Shown here: positions 1 through 10,732 of the stretch, piece after piece
Layout: every line of letters begins with the position of its first letter
Position numbering within the stretch: position 1 is the first letter of the stretch
Assembly: GCA_023091735.1 (NCBI GenBank)
Contig: JALKBU010000485.1
Span: forward strand, 1-37,170
Length of the DNA stretch: 37,170 nucleotides
Source of the DNA: Trichomonas tenax
Lineage: Eukaryota; Parabasalia; Trichomonadida; Trichomonadidae
Direction of reading: 5' to 3'
Position numbers and translations under genes: made by a program
The notes under the pieces: generated by a model
Database searches by the model: none
The model's input: the letters and a program-made list of their open reading frames with translations, nothing else
What the model was told of the DNA's origin: nothing

Positions 1-137
1 TCGAAATCAACCAAAAACAAAAATAACAAACTGTTACTAAACCAATCGTACAATATATTTTTAAAATTAACATTAATCCACAAATGATTTAAAACCGTTA
101 TATAATCAGGTTAAGAAGAACGAGACCAACCCTTGGG

Positions 138-178
138 TCGGGCTCATTTATCCTAGCCCGAAGCTGAGCTTGCTCAGC
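138..178. repeat. Two adjacent hairpins at the 3' end of the transposase
   Basis: TCGGGCT (138-144) pairs with AGCCCGA (155-161), and GCTGAGC (163-169) pairs with GCTCAGC (172-178) around a 2-nt loop. The second stem contains the transposase stop codon. The string GGGCTCATTT occurs directly at 140-149 and 184-193. These GC-rich palindromes stand out in AT-rich DNA and may belong to the transposon end, but I cannot match them to the other side of the element. Confidence 0.5.
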
Positions 179-1181
179 GGGATGGGCTCATTTGTGTGTG
201 TGTTAATCTTGTAAGCCACTCATTAAAAACGTTTTGCAAAATTTTTTGAGGAATTGCCTTGCAAATTTTCTCCACTTTTTCTAAAACCTCTTCGCCAGAC
301 TCATATGATACTCCTTTTAACCTAAGTTTGATATCACCGAATAGGTAGAAGTCTGAGGGTGCTAGATCTGGTGAATAAGCTGGGTAAGGAAGGATATTGA
401 TGCCGTTGCGCTCGCAAAAATCTTTGATACATTTTGCAGTATGGGGTCTGGCATTGTCCATATGGAGATGGATGATTGTTTGACGACTCCTGCTCTTCGA
501 CTTGTACATAAGAACGATCCGTTGGAATATATTGTTAATAAAGTATGTGCTGCAGAACTTGACACCCTTTGGAAGAAGATCTATGAAGAGGATCTTATTC
601 CGTGTCCATACAATTGTCAACATGCACTTTTTTGACGAAATCATCTTCTTTGGCCTTGTTGGCGGTTTTTCATTCTCCTGTACCCAGATGCTATCATAAC
701 TGTACTAGAAATAAAACCAGGACTCATCAATGGTTATAGTTATGTGTCGCTTGCGTTTCAGTTTTGCACTCAGCTCATTGTGAAGTTCAGCTGCAAGTTC
801 AACCCGATTTTTTTTCATTTCAGGGTCTAACTTGTGTGGCATCCATGTTAAATGTTTGTTTTTCATCTGCATTATACCCGTAAGGTAATCATAAATCGTG
901 CTCTTTGGAATCTTTGTGAGCTTGGCCAACTCATGCACTGATGCAAATGGCTGTTTTTCCAGTGCTTTGAGAATCGCCCTAATGATTAATTGAGACGGAC
1001 TGATTTTGTCAGATTTTGCTCCGGGCGGACTTTCAATTTGCAATCTTTTTCTCTGGAGGATCCTGCACACTGTAGAGTAGCTAGGACAACTGTCGGGGAA
1101 GAACTGTTTCAGTTCTTCCATAATTTCTTTCTTTGTTAGGTTCTTGGCGTCGAGATAATAAACAATCAATTTGAATTCCAT
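174..1181 (-). mobile_element. Mariner (DD34D) transposase, one internal stop codon
   Basis: Cut-and-paste transposase of the IS630/Tc1/mariner superfamily. The first ~110 residues look like the paired helix-turn-helix DNA-binding region. The catalytic core follows: first Asp in DESWFY, second Asp in HMDNARPH, and third Asp in SPDLAPSDF, with 34 residues between the second and third, which is the mariner spacing. The linker motif WVQEN...PPTRPKK is also present. The frame runs from the ATG at 1181 to the TGA at 174-176 (about 335 codons, normal mariner size) and is broken only by a TAG at 705-707, just after the first catalytic motif. The same frame resumes immediately, so there is no frameshift. 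I could not identify terminal inverted repeats or a TA target duplication with confidence. The copy is most likely inactive as written. Confidence 0.9.
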
Positions 1182-2499
1182 TAAAAAAATGAAAAATAAA
1201 CCGACCTTAACGTCAAAAAATTGGGGTAATTTTTACAAAACAAGGTCGAACATGATATTAGAATATAATTCAGGGCTTGATATTACTATATGTTTAATTG
1301 CATCATTAGCTCTATATGTGGGTGTTAGTTGCAGGTTTCTATCATATTCGTGCCTTGAGATACGCACGCACCTCCGGACACCCTATATATTATTAAAACC
1401 AATTTCATTTGGTAGATATTTCTCGTTAATAGGATATCCCAACGAGTGTGAACATATTGGTATAGGATGAACATATCTAATCTCTATTTGCATTGATTCC
1501 TTGTTTCCTTGTATTCAAATAGAATTAAGATGTTGTCTATTCATGAAAACAAAAAGATTTGATATTTACAAATTAAACTGAAATTCAATTAGTTTTGATA
1601 GTATCTAATAAGTAACCAAGTAAATGCAATTATTAATCTATGATGTAATTATATGATGCTGCAGTACATATTTTTTTATCTTCATTAACATTAATCCAAT
1701 ATTAACTATAAAACCAATGCTTTTTATTTAAGTCTAAAGCGCAAAACAGTGTATCACAAATTTTAAAAGCAATCCATCGTTGTTTTTATGATATGATTGA
1801 TGAAATCATCAAGAAATGCGGTGATGAAATTTCATTACATTGGAATAGTTAGATTTATCATTTCATATCAAGAAAATAGATATATTACATATCACTTAAT
1901 ATATCCATACTATTAAATCTTCTAATACACCTTATCAATGCATCAAATTTGGCAATATAATTCAATCATTTCTCAACGAATGAAAATAGGTCACTTATTA
2001 TGTTATTTATGTTATTAAATGAATACCATAACTATTGGATATAATTTATGGCATTAGAAGTATATATTTATATTACTCAAATTTAAGAATAACATTCACT
2101 ACTTTGTTTTATTCAAAATCATATCAACTTTATTGATTTTCTCATTATATATCATTTTTTAACATAACCATTCCAACAACTATATATCATATAAGCATTC
2201 AGACATTCTATCAATAAAAGAAATCATAGGTATAGATTTTATTGCTGAGATATTGTAAATTTGTTCTAAAAACAAGTTTTATAGCTTTGGCAATTATAGG
2301 ATATCATTAAATTTTCCAGTTAAAGTTAATTATAGAACGATAGGAAACGTAAAAGGAAAATTCAAATTTGATAAAAATTATAAAATGAAAAAGGTCAAAA
2401 TTTTGTGAAAATAGGATCTCCAGACTATCTAGTTATCAAAAACACAACAAAAATAGAAAAGAAATATCTGGTCAAACAGTTTTTTTTGTCAATAAAAAA
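1182..2499. other. Intergenic, AT-rich, no gene seen
   Basis: Between the transposase start and the FKBP-like gene. Stops are frequent in all frames, apart from short chance openings. The right end of the mariner element should lie in the first part, but no inverted repeat could be assigned. Confidence 0.5.
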
Positions 2500-2907
2500 A
2501 TGGGATTTGTTGCTGCTTTCTTTCTATTATCAAGCCTCGTTTCGTCTCTTCAGGCAAATGATTCGAGGCTCAAAATCGGTATTCTAAAGGCAGCACCAAC
2601 CTGCGATAAATGGGTCGAAGATAACAACTGGATATACGCACATATCGTTGCACGCGTCGAAGGAAGGGAAGAACCAGTCTTAAACACATACACCGACAAA
2701 CCAATGTACTTTATGGTGAACAATACTAAATTTATCTCTGGATTTAACCTCGGACTTCGCGGTGCTTGCGAACACGAGACTCGTAGGATCACCATTCCGC
2801 CGGAGCTCGCGTATGATGATAAGTTTGTCGATGGTTTGTTCGGACCAAAGGCAACTTGGACTGTCGATGCGGAAGTTCTTGAAATTCTGAAAGATGTTAG
2901 CATATAA
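2500..2907 (+). CDS. Secreted/ER FKBP-type peptidyl-prolyl isomerase-like protein
   Basis: The 135-residue protein starts with a hydrophobic signal peptide (about residues 1-19, ending near SSLQA), so it should enter the secretory pathway. The C-terminal half matches the FKBP fold: GFNLGLRGACEHETRRITIP, then PELAYDD, then a final strand WTVDAEVLEI that corresponds to the FKBP end (A-T-L-x-F-x-V-E-L-L). The N-terminal half lacks the usual HY-G-DG-FDSS segment. In FKBP12 terms the pocket Trp is Phe, the late Phe of the final strand is Val, and the Tyr of the PPELxY motif is kept. It may therefore be a weak isomerase or only a chaperone fold. The start is supported by TCAATA eleven bases upstream of the ATG, an initiator-like context. 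No clear TGACATGTAAA element is seen upstream. Confidence 0.75.
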   Translation: MGFVAAFFLLSSLVSSLQANDSRLKIGILKAAPTCDKWVEDNNWIYAHIVARVEGREEPVLNTYTDKPMYFMVNNTKFISGFNLGLRGACEHETRRITIPPELAYDDKFVDGLFGPKATWTVDAEVLEILKDVSI

Positions 2908-3173
2908 GTAAATTGTAATTCTATAAAGACAAATACTAAGTTATATGTGTTCTACTAAATCTAAATTTCTTTAAAATTTCAGTTTATATAAAATTATGAA
3001 ATCTAATCAAACTTTAGCCTTTGATTATAAAAATCTATACACCTAAACTATGCTTCTTATATTTTTTATATATTTTAATTATATTTTTATAAAATATTAA
3101 ATATCAAAGTCATGCGTTTAAGAAATGTATAAATAATAGCTTTTAAGTCTATAAACATTGGCTGTTTGATTAA

Positions 3174-3908
3174 TTACATAATATTCTTGATTGTTTCCTT
3201 GAGATGATAAGTCTTCGTCAGGTTGTCATAATCAGCAATCTTACGAAGAACCTCGGTAATTGATGCTTGATCCTGTTCGACAACTCTCGAAAGATCCTGG
3301 ATATTCCATTCGTCAGCTTGCTTGAATTGGTAGAGAAGACGTTGCCTGAGCTCATCCTTGCTGATGCGAAGATTGCGCTCCTTGTATTCTCTCTTGTTTT
3401 CGGCAACAAATCTTGCTTTGACTGTTTCCTTGCCTCCGCGCTGAATAATCTTTGATTTTTTGTCAACTTTAACCTCATCAACCTTGTTCTTGAATGAATT
3501 GCACTGCTGAAGCAAATCGAGGTTATCTGCTGTTATTCTGCCTGTGCTGCTGACTTTTCCTGCAATTCTCACGTAGCCAGAATCCGGAGCCGATGTAAAT
3601 AAATACTGAGACTTAAGCGATGATTGAGGATCCATTTTAATAGTAAATGAAGGCGGGACAATTTCCAAGGGAACAGAAAATCTCATTCCTTGGTTAAAAA
3701 CGATATCCATTTCAACCTTACCATCTGGATAGTGTTTAATTGTGATATTGCCGACTTGGCCCGAGTGTTCCAACGTTTGGAAGGAATCACGAAGAAATTC
3801 TGGAATTCTGACTAAGTAAGCTGGTTCATTGGCTTTTGTTGTGTCCAATGCGGAGTACTGTGGAGCCTCTGTGATTGGTTTTGGAAGATCTTCTTTCTTC
3901 ACGTACAT
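3174..3908 (-). CDS. GTF2F2: TFIIF beta subunit (RAP30-like) general transcription factor
   Basis: 244 residues. TFIIF binds RNA polymerase II and brings it to the promoter. The N-terminal half is a beta-rich region suited to the TFIIF dimerisation barrel (VGNITIKHYPDGKVEMDIV and following). A charged linker follows, and the C-terminus (about residues 182-240) is a winged helix: DELRQRLLYQFKQADEWNIQDL, then LRKIADYD, then KTYHLK, matching RAP30 helix-turn-helix organisation and its closing strand. Length is close to animal RAP30 (about 250). The ATG at 3906-3908 follows TTTTGTAA. A TTTACATGACAAAA element sits 49 bp upstream. Assignment is by motif and layout; the beta-barrel half is divergent. 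Confidence 0.75.
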   Translation of the reverse strand: MYVKKEDLPKPITEAPQYSALDTTKANEPAYLVRIPEFLRDSFQTLEHSGQVGNITIKHYPDGKVEMDIVFNQGMRFSVPLEIVPPSFTIKMDPQSSLKSQYLFTSAPDSGYVRIAGKVSSTGRITADNLDLLQQCNSFKNKVDEVKVDKKSKIIQRGGKETVKARFVAENKREYKERNLRISKDELRQRLLYQFKQADEWNIQDLSRVVEQDQASITEVLRKIADYDNLTKTYHLKETIKNIM

Positions 3909-3956
3909 TTACAAAAATGTAACAAATTTTAACAAAATGAGAATGATTACGTGACC

Positions 3957-3970
3957 TTTACATGACAAAA
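3957..3970. promoter_or_regulatory. Candidate upstream element TTTACATGACAAAA
   Basis: 49 bp upstream of the TFIIF-beta start. A second partial copy, CTTACATGAC, is at 4031-4040. Similar strings recur upstream of many other genes in the window (see findings). Confidence 0.45.
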
Positions 3971-4459
3971 TACAATTATATATGTCATTTTTTCATTTCA
4001 AAATATCTCGTTTACACGTCATAAGCACACCTTACATGACGCTTTTATATATCACATTTTCGAGCCAATTATATTTGACATCCAAAGTTTTATCTTCAAT
4101 AAACACAGCATCAGGATATTTCTATTACACTCTTACAAAAAAATTAGATAATAAAATTTTGATATAACAAAAGTTACTCATATACACAAACACATCTACT
4201 TAGCTTTGGTTTTATCTAAATCTTCGAAGTAAATACCACTTTTGAAAATAATAAAATTTCCGAAAAACATCCAAGTAATGATTGTATTACATAACTTCAT
4301 TTGAGTTAATCCCATTCTTCAGTTCCGTTTGTTTTTTTTTTTTTTTTTTTGAAAAATAATTCGTTTCCATTATTACTGAAAAAGAAAAAAGATAAAGCAT
4401 TTTATTGTATTACTTTTATTCTTTTTTCTACATTTTTAAAACGTTGCTTCAGATCCTGA
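3971..4459. other. Intergenic, low-complexity, with a 19-T run
   Basis: No gene seen. A run of 19 T lies at 4332-4350 downstream of the convergently read neighbours' control regions. The rest is AT-rich. Confidence 0.5.
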
Positions 4460-4813
4460 TTATTTTAATGAATCATGAAGTCTCTGAAGCATATTGTCTT
4501 TGATTCTTTCGATTTGATCAATAGAGAAGTTCTTAATACGGTTAACGAATTTGACTTTCAAATCTTTGTCTGGATTAAACTTTGCGATGTATCTTTCTGT
4601 TAATTCCTTCTTTGCTTCTTGGAGCTCTTCATCGTCATCTTCAGGAATTCCTGCTTCCTTCCAGAGGTCTTCAATTGTAATTACTTCTGTTTTCGCATTC
4701 AAAAGTTTCATTGTTTCCTTCATGTCTTCCTCTTCTATGTCTTCCTCTCCAAGGATTATCTTCTTTTCCTCCTCAATCTCAGCTAAAGCAGCATCAACAG
4801 CGTTCTCAGCCAT
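4460..4813 (-). CDS. Small acidic helical protein, unknown function
   Basis: 117 residues and not recognised. It is very acidic near the start (runs such as EEEKKIILGEEDIEEEDM) and predicted mostly helical. A better-ordered C-terminus (KVKFVNRIKNFSIDQIERIK) may be the conserved part. No signal peptide or membrane segment. The frame is clean from ATG to TAA and richer in GC than the flanks, which supports a real gene. Upstream lies TATCACGTAAAG (4886-4897), a loose match to the recurring upstream element. It could be a chromatin- or proteasome-associated acidic protein, but nothing in the sequence decides this. Confidence 0.65.
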   Translation of the reverse strand: MAENAVDAALAEIEEEKKIILGEEDIEEEDMKETMKLLNAKTEVITIEDLWKEAGIPEDDDEELQEAKKELTERYIAKFNPDKDLKVKFVNRIKNFSIDQIERIKDNMLQRLHDSLK

Positions 4814-6168
4814 TGGAAAAATGCTTCACTTCACCAGCCGCCAATTTTTGAATATTTTTGGATATTTTGACAATTTTCGGAATTTTATCACGTAAAGTGA
4901 AAAATTTTCGATTATTGCCATTAACACTAAATTTTTGACATTATTTTAATTTCTGTAAAAATATTTTTCAACTAAGTGAATTGATTTGCATTTTGTAACT
5001 CAAATCATTGCCATGTTTCAAATTTAAGCTTCCTAACTTGAGGTCTCAAAACAAAACATAAGTTTTCGGCTGTGTTTTCGATTATTGTAAATATAAAAAT
5101 TTTACCATCTATCATTTAATCAATGCGTACAAAATATTAATTTACATGTCATTATTTACAAAATGTTTTTTTATATCAAGCTGAGGACAAGTCAATGAAA
5201 GCAAGAACTATGTCAACATACTGGGTATTTTTGTTGCATTAATCAGAAATAAAATTAAATTTGTTGATTAATAGTTGAAATTATATGGATTTGTGATTGT
5301 AGCTTGTAAGCTCCATTGCTCTATATCTTAAATACCTGCTTTGAAGGTAAAATTCTTAACATTTCAAATAAAAAGTGATCAGGTAGTATCTTTTTGTACT
5401 TTAGAACACCTCGTGCTCATGAGCATTACATGAGAGCAAACATACTTCGTGTTTGGTTATATTTAAAAAAAAATATAAATTATGATGAATATTCTCGATA
5501 TTTTCGAATGAATTGGGTGGAATTTGTTAACTGCATAGCTTAAGTAGTAAATTGGCTAACAAATTATTACCTTAAAGCGCAAAATGAGAAAAGCAAAATG
5601 CTTGCTAGCGCTTTGTGTTTTCTATCACTTTTAGGTTGCCCTTATGTTTTCGAAAATTACCCTTTTAGCAGATATATAGACTTACATGCATGCGGCAATG
5701 CTGTATTCAGAATATTTCCGGAAAACTCAAACCGAAAACCAACCGTGTTTTCGGTTATTTGAGAGAAAACATGACGATAGACATGTTTTATGTTTTGTCA
5801 CTTTTGGTTTAGCATGCTTTTCATGCTTCTTTTTTATCGCGATATTTGGCGAAATTTTGATTTTCACTCAAAAATAATGCACTTTCACACCAAAATTGGG
5901 GTATTTTAGCAGAGAATTTGGAAATCAAAAATTGAAATATGAGAAAAATCAAATTAGGTAATGAAATTTGTATTATGTTCCAATAATAGTGAATGTTCTA
6001 TGATATAAAAAGCCTTATCATTCAGTATTTCACGCTAAACATTTACTATTAAAAAATCATAACTTTGGATTTAGATGGAAATGAACTTAAATATGACCCT
6101 GTAAATAAAAAGTCATGGTGTCCTAGATGTGCAATATAATATAAATTTATTTTTTTATCACTTACTAA
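4814..6168. other. Long AT-rich intergenic region with degenerate repeats
   Basis: No convincing gene. Short motifs recur: TTTTCGATTATTG near 4905 and 5075, and a loosely repeated block around 5616-5640 and 5790-5814 (TGTTTT..TCACTTTT.GGTT). TTTACATGTCATT at 5141-5153 matches the recurring promoter-like element but has no gene close by. It may be decayed sequence. Confidence 0.45.
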
Positions 6169-7131
6169 ATTAGTGACGCACCAGCGCTACCAGCACCAGC
6201 AGCAACAAAATGGGACGATGATTATGTTTACAAAGGAACTAAGGACATACAATACGTAGACGAAATACCTCCACCGGAGATTAAAAAGAGAAAGGCAAGA
6301 GGAAGAAAGGGAGCAGATGAACTTTATAAAATTGTTAGTTCTAAAATGGCACGTGACATTAATAGAAAAGCAGATTGGACAGCTGAGGTGCCATTCGCTG
6401 CACGGAATAAAAAGGACATAGCAAGAAACGACGGAGTCCAAAGATATTACGGACGACTTGAGGACTATGATGATGATGGAATTAGGAATGAATTCGTCAT
6501 TAGAAAAGGTAGTAGTTCCGGACCAGTTGTAGCAGTCAATGGATACACTACGTCGAAGAGTGATTATCCTTGGAGGAGGGATTAATATAACCATTACCCG
6601 ACAAAGGAGGAAAGAAAGAACGTGAGCATGCAGGATTTCATCGATAACAAGTACAGCGCGACGTATAAGGATGATAACATGACGGTTCAAAGTTACAGGT
6701 TAGATCCTGAAGAGGACAGAGATACTAAATGGATTTTAGACCATAAGGGATACACTAATCCTGTGCCAAAGGATAAAACACCTTATAAATTATTTACCGA
6801 TATCATTCACAAACTAATCGGCGATATTATACTTAAGGACTGCGCGGGCGGCGATGTGGAGGAAGCGAAGAGAGTTAGGAAGGATTTGACTCTTAAATCA
6901 GGAAGTGGCATGTGATTCGCTTTCATCCTTCCAAACACAAACAATCCAGCATTATGGCTCAGAAATGATGATACAGTATATTTTAGAGGATCTTATCAAA
7001 TTCTCGATAATGACCCTCTTCAGATGAAGAATAAAAATTACAAATTGTTTGATTATAAAGATGATATTTCTTTCTATCAGATTCTATCATGTGTGAACAC
7101 GTTTGCAGATGAAATATGTTTTCACTTATAG
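6169..7131 (+). pseudogene. Decayed reading frame, probably Maverick/virion-type cargo
   Basis: One continuous frame of about 320 codons from 6169 to the TAG at 7129-7131, interrupted by TAA at 6583-6585 and TGA at 6913-6915. The translation stays coherent across both stops, so the gene decayed by substitutions, not frameshifts. No ATG begins the frame; upstream there is a stop at 6166-6168. It opens with an Ala/Pro-rich stretch and a basic patch (KKRKARGRK). Next come an EF-hand-like acidic loop (DYDDDGIRNEF) and the segment VAVNGYTTSKSDYPWRRD. The style, higher GC and isolation from host genes suggest cargo of a large DNA transposon such as a Maverick. The family assignment is an inference; the intact length and true start are unknown. 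Confidence 0.55.
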
Positions 7132-7762
7132 CTTGGACATCAAATTAAACACAATTTTTATAAACTTTTCTTCTTTTTGGTGCAAATGTTTTAAATATCA
7201 TATTATTAAATAAACACGAATAATGGATATAAGATTTAATTTATGATTTATGATATTTTAAGCCGTTGTCTCTAAAATTGAAAAAAAATTATTAATCTTT
7301 TATCAAAATTACAAAATATGTTAAAAATATCAAAATGAATGTACCTAGAGGGTTTGCATGTATATAATTATTCTTTTTGTAAAAAAGAAAAAACATTTGC
7401 CTAAAAAAATCAAAAAATAAACCTGTGTTTTTTCTCAAATTCTCTGATTAAATATAATGCCCACCATATTATGATTTTGCAGGTTAAGTTGTGGGACAAA
7501 ATTCGAACAGACCTCGAAAATTTAGAATCGCTTCAAATGTTGATATATCGATAGCATACCATTTAAGCATTTCACGTTTTAAGTTTCATCGAAAAATCAA
7601 ATTGACCGCTCGTGACCTAAAATCAAGTGACAATAGCATCTTAAAATCCGAAAATTCCAAGGTTAAGACATTAATATACTAAAAGGGAACTGTTTATATA
7701 ATAGAAAACAAACATATAGTAGAAAAGAATAAAAAAACTCATAAATATAATATTATATAATA
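7132..7762. other. Intergenic, AT-rich
   Basis: No gene supported. A short open stretch near 7485-7555 has coding-like composition but ends quickly. Confidence 0.5.
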
Positions 7763-10096
7763 TTATGAGTTGAAAACATTGGTGTAAGGTTTCATTGCAC
7801 CAATTTCTTTGGTGGTGTAGTGGCCATTTTCGAATTCCTGGGTCATCGTTGTCTTAGCTTTTTGGTCAATTTGTCCAATTCCGTCCAAAAACTCTTTAGC
7901 GACCATGGGTGCTTCACTGCGCATCATGGTCAGTATTTGTGGCCACATGTCGCGACGGCTCTTCTTGAGACCGAATCTTTTCAGTGAAAACCAATCTTTT
8001 TCTTTCACGAAGAAAGCGAAATGTAAAGAATCAACTCTTCTTTCGTCGACACCGAACTTCTTTGCGAATGCTACAGCGCCATCGTCATCGCCACGCTTGA
8101 AGAAGGTCCTTAAGGTCTCGTTTAAAGACTTGTTGTTGATAGAGCTGTCTCCTGTCTTAGAGGCGATTTCTGTTTGTGAGTCAGTCAGTTTTTTGAGAGT
8201 TGATGAGCAATCGAGGCCACTCGCAAACTTAGATTGCACGCATTTGTACGTTCTCACGGCATCAGAAGCAGGAATGTTCGGTGGGATCTTCTCCAGGATG
8301 TTGCCAAGTCTCACAGGCGTCGTCATTCTTGGCAACCTCATCAATATTCTGACCGCTGGCTCGCATTGAGCGATTGCTTGATCTACGATTTCTTCCGATT
8401 GACTTGCTAAGGCCATTTCAATGACGCTAAGAAGAGAGCTGCTGTCGCAAGTGTCAGCAGCAGCAATGACAGCCTTCTGCCATTGAGACATCTTCGCAAG
8501 CAAGACCGCTCTCTTAGCGTAGTCCGTCTCAAGCTCGGCAAACATTACGCCTAAGTCAGATCTACCGCACTTCCATGCGAGTTCTGCTGCGTATGATGGC
8601 CTGATTGAGTCAAGATCGAGGCTCGAAACGGCAGCACCATCATCGGAGATAGTATCGATTGCATGTTTGACTTGTTCATCGGCAACAATGTGCTTGTGGA
8701 CGCCAAGAAAAGTGGCAAGTTTATAGGCCAAGTCGAATTTGTCGTGTCTGCAAAGTCTCATCAAGAGAGTGTTGTTGTCGATCTCGTCTAACTGCTTGAT
8801 AGTCATTGGTATTCCGATCTCTCTCAGACAAGACGTGACGCGAAGTTTGTGAATGACATCGCCAATTATCGTTCCTTTGCCTTTGTTGGAGTATGAATTA
8901 ACGAAACAAGCGACAGCAACGAAATATGATTGTGAATCTCTGTCTGTGACGAACTCAGCGGTCTCTATGATGTCATTAATGGCCTTGGGAATGTCCTTGA
9001 TTGCAGAAAGGCGTTCAACGAAAGGCTCTGTTAAGCGGTTGTCGAATATCTCGCATAATTGGACTCCTTCGCTTCTTTCAACTAAATATTTGTTCAAAAC
9101 TTTGAAAGTGTTGTCTGGAACAGCGAGAATTCTAAATCCTTCGGTTTCAGTGATAGAATAGACGGAATCGACCTCCATGAACAAGTATGGACTTCCTTCA
9201 ACGAAGAAAACGGGCGATGAAGGATCTTCTGTTCCTAAAATGACAGCTCCTTTAAATGACAGCGCTGGAACAGTATTTCCGATCCACGTCATCATCTGGA
9301 AGTCCTCCATATCGTTCAAATCGATCTGTGTTTGGTAAAAAATTTTATCTAAAGCTTGATTTGCAACAATAATCGTGAAATCGTCAAGTAAAATTGCAAT
9401 TTTCGAGTAATCATAACTTGCAGCAATAGAGAGAACGTATTTTGAAAGCTTCATTTCGTAATATCTTCGATCATCTAAAACATAAAGATGTCCATTATCG
9501 AGAAACATGATAACTAACAATTCTATGTTAGATTTTGATGCAGGGATCGCAATCATATTCCTTGGTCTCGCTATATTTTCGAAATGTTGCATTATATTCG
9601 GCGTATCGTAATTTTCGACGTCAATTATATTGCCATCACTCGTGCTGATGACAACTCCACCATTATAGAACACAGCGGCATTGATTAATAAATCAGGGAT
9701 GTTAATTGTTGTGATTTCGTACTCTTTGAAGTAAGATATACGCGAAATGCATCCGGAATCAGAGACTGCGATGATATCATCGTTAGGTAATACGGTAACA
9801 AATGCCTGTGCTCCATAACATTTCATTGTAACTTCTCCAAGTTTTTCAGATTGCGCGTTATATATTTCGATGACTGGATGAGATTTTCCTATAGACAATG
9901 ATTCGCGTGAAATTGCAATAATTCCTGATGATTTGCCCATAGAATAACAGTGTCGTGTTGGTTCTATCGCATTTAAGAATCCTAATGGAAACAAATCCTG
10001 TCTGAGGAATACTAAGTCGTCTATCGTCTGGAATTCGTAGTCTTCTGTCAACTCTTGGAATGTTTTCACGTTAGAATAAACTAAATCCTTTATCAT
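7763..10096 (-). CDS. VPS16: VPS16-like subunit of HOPS/CORVET tethering complexes
   Basis: 777 residues from the ATG at 10096 (human VPS16 is about 840). VPS16 is a core subunit of the complexes that tether endosomes and lysosomes or vacuoles before fusion, and it binds VPS33. The N-terminal ~380 residues are a beta-propeller-like region with repeated strand pairs (for example IIAISRESLSI, VIEIYNAQSEKLGEV, AFVTVLPNDDIIAVSDSG). The C-terminal half is an alpha-solenoid typical of Vps16_C (YAAELAWKCGRSDLGVMFAE, KRAVLLAKMSQWQKAVIAA, near the end DSLHFAFFVKEKDWFSLKRF). The frame stays open upstream to a TTG, but the first ATG, preceded by AAATCA, aligns better with the start of the family. Fairly confident; VPS11, VPS18 and VPS41 share the architecture, but the solenoid spacing fits VPS16 best. 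Confidence 0.78.
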   Translation of the reverse strand: MIKDLVYSNVKTFQELTEDYEFQTIDDLVFLRQDLFPLGFLNAIEPTRHCYSMGKSSGIIAISRESLSIGKSHPVIEIYNAQSEKLGEVTMKCYGAQAFVTVLPNDDIIAVSDSGCISRISYFKEYEITTINIPDLLINAAVFYNGGVVISTSDGNIIDVENYDTPNIMQHFENIARPRNMIAIPASKSNIELLVIMFLDNGHLYVLDDRRYYEMKLSKYVLSIAASYDYSKIAILLDDFTIIVANQALDKIFYQTQIDLNDMEDFQMMTWIGNTVPALSFKGAVILGTEDPSSPVFFVEGSPYLFMEVDSVYSITETEGFRILAVPDNTFKVLNKYLVERSEGVQLCEIFDNRLTEPFVERLSAIKDIPKAINDIIETAEFVTDRDSQSYFVAVACFVNSYSNKGKGTIIGDVIHKLRVTSCLREIGIPMTIKQLDEIDNNTLLMRLCRHDKFDLAYKLATFLGVHKHIVADEQVKHAIDTISDDGAAVSSLDLDSIRPSYAAELAWKCGRSDLGVMFAELETDYAKRAVLLAKMSQWQKAVIAAADTCDSSSLLSVIEMALASQSEEIVDQAIAQCEPAVRILMRLPRMTTPVRLGNILEKIPPNIPASDAVRTYKCVQSKFASGLDCSSTLKKLTDSQTEIASKTGDSSINNKSLNETLRTFFKRGDDDGAVAFAKKFGVDERRVDSLHFAFFVKEKDWFSLKRFGLKKSRRDMWPQILTMMRSEAPMVAKEFLDGIGQIDQKAKTTMTQEFENGHYTTKEIGAMKPYTNVFNS

Positions 10097-10732
10097 TGAT
10101 TTGTCACATTTTATTTTTACTATTTTTGATTTTATCAATGATTTGATTTAGATATCATTTTACTAAATATCCACTTTTTGCAATATAATTTTCATCCAAT
10201 ATTTAGTTTACAAAAATTCTGGTCTCGTAATAGTTTTGTCATGATTTCATTATCTAGACATAATTTTTAAGAATTCTATATAAAAAGATATACAACAGAA
10301 ATTTTAATGTTTTATTATAATAAAATAGTTCAATATCATTGATTAATATCAATATCAAATTGATCATTCTTTTTTTTTTCATAGTAACATAGTATTGTAA
10401 TTCAATCATTAGATAAAACTAAACATATAATATATATATTCAATATACAAAAGACTTTAAGACAACTTCCTAAAAGATATAAAATATATTGCGAATCACT
10501 GATTTATACCTTATTTCTAAATAACAAATATAGAATCAATAAAATATCATACAATAAGCCATAACATAAGGTTTATTATCATTTGTTAATCTGAGTTAAT
10601 TTTGATTTATGTTATCCAACATTAGGTCATGTTCATATTTTTATAATTCATTATAATTCATAAACTTAAGATAGTTTTGGACTAAAATACGTACAAATAT
10701 TTTATAAGATATAAATATACAAACAAACATAA
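10097..10732. other. Intergenic, very AT-rich
   Basis: Separates two minus-strand genes. TAAAATGTGACAAA (minus strand, near 10101-10114), just upstream of VPS16, is only a weak relative of the recurring element. No gene seen. Confidence 0.5.

Noticed and set aside
5686..5877. 63-codon plus-strand frame with hydrophobic end
   Set aside because: Lies in degenerate-repeat intergenic sequence without further support.
6187..6690. Antisense frame rich in Cys/Trp/Ser opposite the decayed cargo gene
   Set aside because: It is a shadow of the plus-strand frame; the plus-strand translation is coherent and the minus-strand one is not.
7491..7682. Plus-strand frame opening with GTG
   Set aside because: No ATG, no motif, low confidence composition.
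10097..10138. TTG-opened extension of VPS16
   Set aside because: Upstream residues are low-complexity Lys/Ile; ATG at 10096 fits the family start.
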